The notes below the pieces were generated by a model. The model searched no databases, had not been told where the DNA came from, and saw only the letters and a program-made list of their open reading frames with translations. From the NCBI RefSeq assembly GCF_011440375.1, contig NZ_JAAOIR010000002.1:248001-312000 (forward strand): a DNA stretch of 64,000 bases, written 5' to 3'. The translations under genes were made by a program, and so were the position numbers. This stretch comes from Halorubellus sp. JP-L1. Lineage in GTDB: Archaea > Halobacteriota > Halobacteria > Halobacteriales > Natrialbaceae. Shown here one piece after another: positions 61,882 through 64,000 of the stretch; position 1 is the first letter of the stretch, and every line of letters begins with the position of its first letter.

Positions 61882-62175
61882 ATGTCGGAAGTCTGCTCGA
61901 CGTGCGGGCTCCCCGAGGAACTCTGCGTCTGCGAGGACGTGGCCAAGGGAGATACGGAGATAACCATCCGCATTGACGAGCGCAGATACGGGAAAGAGGT
62001 AACGGTCATCGAAGGGTTCGAATCGAAGGACGTCGACATCGACTCCCTCTCGTCGGACCTCAAGTCGAAGTTCGCCTGTGGCGGGACCGTCGAGGACGGC
62101 CACATCGAACTGCAGGGGAACCACTCGGGCCGCATCGAGGACTTCCTCCGCGACCGCGGGTTCAACGTCGCCTGA
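61882..62175 (+). CDS. Translation initiation factor SUI1/aIF1
   Basis: A 97-residue protein. The N-terminus has a zinc-knuckle [13 protein letters not shown], then the SUI1 fold with [46 protein letters not shown] and the tail [10 protein letters not shown]. aIF1 helps select the start codon on the small ribosomal subunit. In a mostly leaderless-transcript organism, start selection matters particularly. The ATG at 61882 fits the TATA spacing. Confidence 0.95.
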   Translation: MSEVCSTCGLPEELCVCEDVAKGDTEITIRIDERRYGKEVTVIEGFESKDVDIDSLSSDLKSKFACGGTVEDGHIELQGNHSGRIEDFLRDRGFNVA

Positions 62176-62217
62176 CTACCCTCTCCTCCGATTCGTTCTC
62201 GCGCCGCGAGCGACAGC

Positions 62218-62305
62218 GCCGTCGGTCACGAGCGATGATGCCGTCGGTCGCGAGCGATGATGCCGTCGGTCGCGAGCGATGATGCCGTCGGTCGCGAGCG
62301 GTAGT
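62218..62305. repeat. 22-bp tandem repeat, four copies
   Basis: Copies start at 62218, 62240, 62262 and 62284; the first and last differ by one to three bases. It lies in the 190-bp gap between the convergent SUI1 and rhodanese genes. Its GCCGTCGGTCG core also occurs in the 21-bp repeat within the rhodanese gene. Confidence 0.93.
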
Positions 62306-62365
62306 GTCGTTCGCGTCGAGCCGAGCGGTCGTCGGTAGTCGGTGCGGGCAGCGCGATGCCGGGCG

Positions 62366-62737
62366 TCAGAAGGGCGCGGCGGGGCCGTCGGTCGAACCGT
62401 CGGGGCCGTCGGTCGAACCGCCGGACGTGACGAGGTCGCCGTCGTACGCGGTGAGGCCGCCGGCCATGCTCTCGACGGGTGCGTCGACGCCCGCGTAGGA
62501 CGCGATGAGGCGCGCGGCCTGGACGCTGGACTTCCCGTGCGGGCAGACGGTGACGTACCGGTCGGCGTCCGGGAGCGCGTCGACTTCGCCCGTGAGTTCC
62601 GGGAGCGGGACGTTCAGCGAGTCGGGGACGTGGCCGCGAGCGTAGCTCGAGGGGTTCCGGATGTCGACGATGCAGACGTCGACGTCGTCGTCGTCGCGGA
62701 GCGTCTCGACGCGGTCGGGGTCGACTTCGCCGTCCAT
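62366..62737 (-). CDS. Single-domain rhodanese (sulfurtransferase)
   Basis: A 123-residue protein. The rhodanese fold has VCIVDIRNPSSYARGHVPDSLNVP and the active-site loop CPHGKSS with C65. It can carry sulfur as a persulfide. The C-terminus has two GSTDGP repeats from a 21-bp DNA duplication. It is 28 nt downstream of the HTH_10 regulator on the same strand, so regulator and rhodanese form an operon, possibly for sulfur stress. Confidence 0.9.
   Translation of the reverse strand: MDGEVDPDRVETLRDDDDVDVCIVDIRNPSSYARGHVPDSLNVPLPELTGEVDALPDADRYVTVCPHGKSSVQAARLIASYAGVDAPVESMAGGLTAYDGDLVTSGGSTDGPDGSTDGPAAPF
62381..62422 (-). repeat. 21-bp in-frame repeat at the rhodanese C-terminus
   Basis: Two near-perfect copies, 62381-62401 and 62402-62422, encode the GSTDGP repeat near the end of the protein. 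Confidence 0.85.
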
Positions 62738-62765
62738 CGTTGCCCGGCCTACGCGGTGGGTCGTG

Positions 62766-63518
62766 TTAAGGAGCGTGTTCTGGTGCGTCGACGTCCTCGA
62801 CGCCGAGACAGCCCTGCGTGAACTCGGTCGCGAGCCACGTCTCCGCGCGCTGGAGGCGGTACTGGAGCGTCGAGCGCGGGACACCGGTCTCCTCGGCGAC
62901 GTCCGCGAGCGTGCTCTCGCGCGGGGTCTCGTAGTAGCCGGCGTCGACGGCTGCCTCGAGCGCGGCGCGTTGCTCGTAGGGGAGTTCCGCGTCGGTACTG
63001 GGGTCGTCGCCCCAGTGGGTCGGGTCGCTGAGTTGGCTGAGGGAGATCCCGATGCTGTCCGGGAAGTTCTCGCGCATGGCGTCGAACAGTTCTCCGGCAC
63101 CGTCGCCGTTGCGCGTGAGGATGCGCCAGACGTACTCGTCGCCGCGGCGGCGCGTCTCGAAGAAGAGGCCGGGGCCGAGGTGGTCGGTGGCGTGGTAGGG
63201 GAGCGCCGGGCAGGCGTCGATGCCCTGGCGGTACGTGTAGACGGTGGCGGTCGTCGGGTCGTGCTCCAGGAGTTGGTGTTCGCGGTAGGAGTCGCAGGCT
63301 CCCTCCGGGCACTCGTTGCAGCGGTTCGCGTCGAGCACGAGCGCCTCGAGCGCGTCGATCGCGGGCTCGGGACCGCTGAATCGGTCGATGCGCCACATGT
63401 CCTCGCCGACGACGTTGCACGCCACGGAGCGCGCGATCGCCTCCGGGTGGTCGATGAAGACGTCGGCGATGGGGTCGACGCCCCGCTCGTACTCGAGCGT
63501 GAAGACGTATTCTCGCAT
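62766..63518 (-). CDS. HTH_10 (bacterio-opsin activator-type) regulator with Cys-rich sensor domain
   Basis: A 250-residue protein. The N-terminal domain (1-180) contains clustered Cys at 34, 67, 70, 75 and 103 (CNECPEGACDSY and QGIDACPALPYHA), suited to metal or thiol sensing. The C-terminal HTH_10 (about 185-240) has YEQRAALEAAVDAGYYETPRESTLADVAEETG. Such regulators control specific pathways in haloarchaea; this one is upstream of a rhodanese and divergent from a TFB gene. A TATGCCAA site lies over its promoter. Confidence 0.87.
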   Translation of the reverse strand: MREYVFTLEYERGVDPIADVFIDHPEAIARSVACNVVGEDMWRIDRFSGPEPAIDALEALVLDANRCNECPEGACDSYREHQLLEHDPTTATVYTYRQGIDACPALPYHATDHLGPGLFFETRRRGDEYVWRILTRNGDGAGELFDAMRENFPDSIGISLSQLSDPTHWGDDPSTDAELPYEQRAALEAAVDAGYYETPRESTLADVAEETGVPRSTLQYRLQRAETWLATEFTQGCLGVEDVDAPEHAP

Positions 63519-63533
63519 ACCTCGAGTTCGGTC

Positions 63534-63648
63534 TATGCCAACCTAACTGTTTCGCCGAAGGTGCTCGAGACGGGACAATCGCTGCATGCGGTCCGTCTGT
63601 CTCCGGTCTTCTACCACCGGCTCCGGGGCGACTTTGGCATACGCCAAA
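63534..63648. promoter_or_regulatory. Divergent promoter region with shared candidate operator
   Basis: TATGCCAA at 63534-63541 lies 16 nt upstream of the regulator start. TTTGGCATACGCCAAA at 63633-63648, a dyad with 6-nt arms, contains the reverse complement of the same octamer and lies just upstream of the TFB promoter (AGCTATTGG, about 30 nt before the TFB ATG). One protein could bind both sites, most simply the HTH_10 regulator, and control itself, the rhodanese and the TFB. Confidence 0.6.
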
Positions 63649-63684
63649 CGAAGCTATTGGGGGCTGTCCGTTCACTAGGATGGT

Positions 63685-64000
63685 ATGACGACTCAACGCT
63701 TCGAGCGCCGAACTCGCTCCGGCGACGACGGGTCCTCGCGAGCCACGTCGCGAACGCGAACCCGGGACGAGGACGAGGATGCAACTGCTCCCGCAGAGCG
63801 CACTCGCGAGCACCCCGGGGACGTGACGACCTGCCCCGAGTGCAGCGGGCACGTCGCGCACGACGAGGAGCGCGGCGAGACCGTCTGCGAGGACTGCGGG
63901 CTCGTCGTCACGGAGGACGAGGTCGACCGCGGCCCCGAGTGGCGCGCGTTCGACGCCGCCGAGAGCGACGAGAAGTCCCGCGTCGGCGCGCCCACGACGA
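63685..64000 (+). CDS. tfb: Transcription initiation factor IIB (TFB), truncated by window end
   Basis: The first 105 residues of a TFB. After a basic and acidic N-terminal extension of about 45 residues comes the zinc ribbon with C50, C53, C68 and C71 (CPEC and CEDC), then the B-finger region [20 protein letters not shown]. The cyclin folds lie outside the window. Haloarchaea have several TFBs with different promoter preferences. This one is divergent from an HTH_10 regulator. Confidence 0.93.
   Translation, partial: MTTQRFERRTRSGDDGSSRATSRTRTRDEDEDATAPAERTREHPGDVTTCPECSGHVAHDEERGETVCEDCGLVVTEDEVDRGPEWRAFDAAESDEKSRVGAPTT

Noticed and set aside
1-64000. tRNA or rRNA genes
   Set aside because: Scanned for the T-loop GTTCRANNC with flanking acceptor stems; the only similar strings are inside coding sequence (for example in SUI1).

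Overview
This 64 kb window is chromosomal DNA of a halophilic archaeon (class Halobacteria). Base composition is very GC-rich, coding regions have a strong G/C third-position bias, and nearly every predicted protein is rich in Asp and Glu. The gene set is haloarchaeal: TFB, TiaS, Trm1, a Hel308-type helicase, SecG/Sec61-beta, SUI1, ThiDN, F420 enzymes and HTH_10 (bacterio-opsin-activator-type) regulators. Many genes have a TATA-like box 25-33 nt before the start codon, the leaderless layout common in this group. I cannot name the genus with confidence. I found no rRNA, tRNA, CRISPR array, transposase gene or phage block; this is mostly core chromosome.

Layout. 0-2.6 kb: end of a DUF58/membrane-protein pair and an HTH-phosphoribosyltransferase regulator. 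2.7-11.6 kb: Hel308-type helicase, DUF2071, AzgA-type purine permease, arylsulfotransferase-like protein, mini-glutaredoxin, archaeal HTH regulator, TiaS. 11.8-16.8 kb: minus-strand block with Nudix, threonine-synthase-like, aspartoacylase-like and two paralogous lipoproteins. 16.9-21.2 kb: membrane protein, PhoU/TrkA-C protein, citrate synthase, a palindromic element and a 31-residue zinc-finger protein. 21.4-24.9 kb: ArsR-ArsC pair, AIR-synthase-like protein, ThiDN. 25-34.4 kb: MutS, two acyl-CoA synthetases, Na+/H+ antiporter with TrkA domains. 34.5-43.4 kb: SWIM protein, REC-PAS-PAS protein, PAP2 phosphatase plus BrkB-type protein, Trm1, HAD hydrolase, large catalase. 43.5-51.4 kb: paired small membrane proteins, F420:NADP oxidoreductase, thioredoxin, SecG, PdxT, BFN-HisE, NOG1-type GTPase, DUF389, EngB. 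51.4-56.2 kb: GNAT, Nudix-eIF2B fusion, phosphoesterase, CofE-Mer. 56.3-64 kb: small proteins, CspA, MoxR-DUF58-transglutaminase operon, SUI1, rhodanese, HTH_10 regulator, and the start of a TFB gene.

Functional links. F420 biochemistry recurs (npdG, cofE, mer within 12 kb). A MoxR-DUF58-transglutaminase operon and a second DUF58 protein point to envelope-linked complexes. An HTH_10 regulator, a rhodanese and a divergent TFB share a candidate operator.

The most unusual signals are non-coding. (1) About ten short tandem repeats, mostly 18-24 bp but also 38 and 65 bp, sit between genes, at gene 3' ends or in-frame; two of them duplicate a gene's own stop-codon region. (2) A motif of about 44 bp occurs three times about 75 nt upstream of gene starts. 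The third copy led me to a small gene that appears to be frameshifted by one base. (3) A cluster of palindromes lies beside a 31-residue zinc-finger gene.
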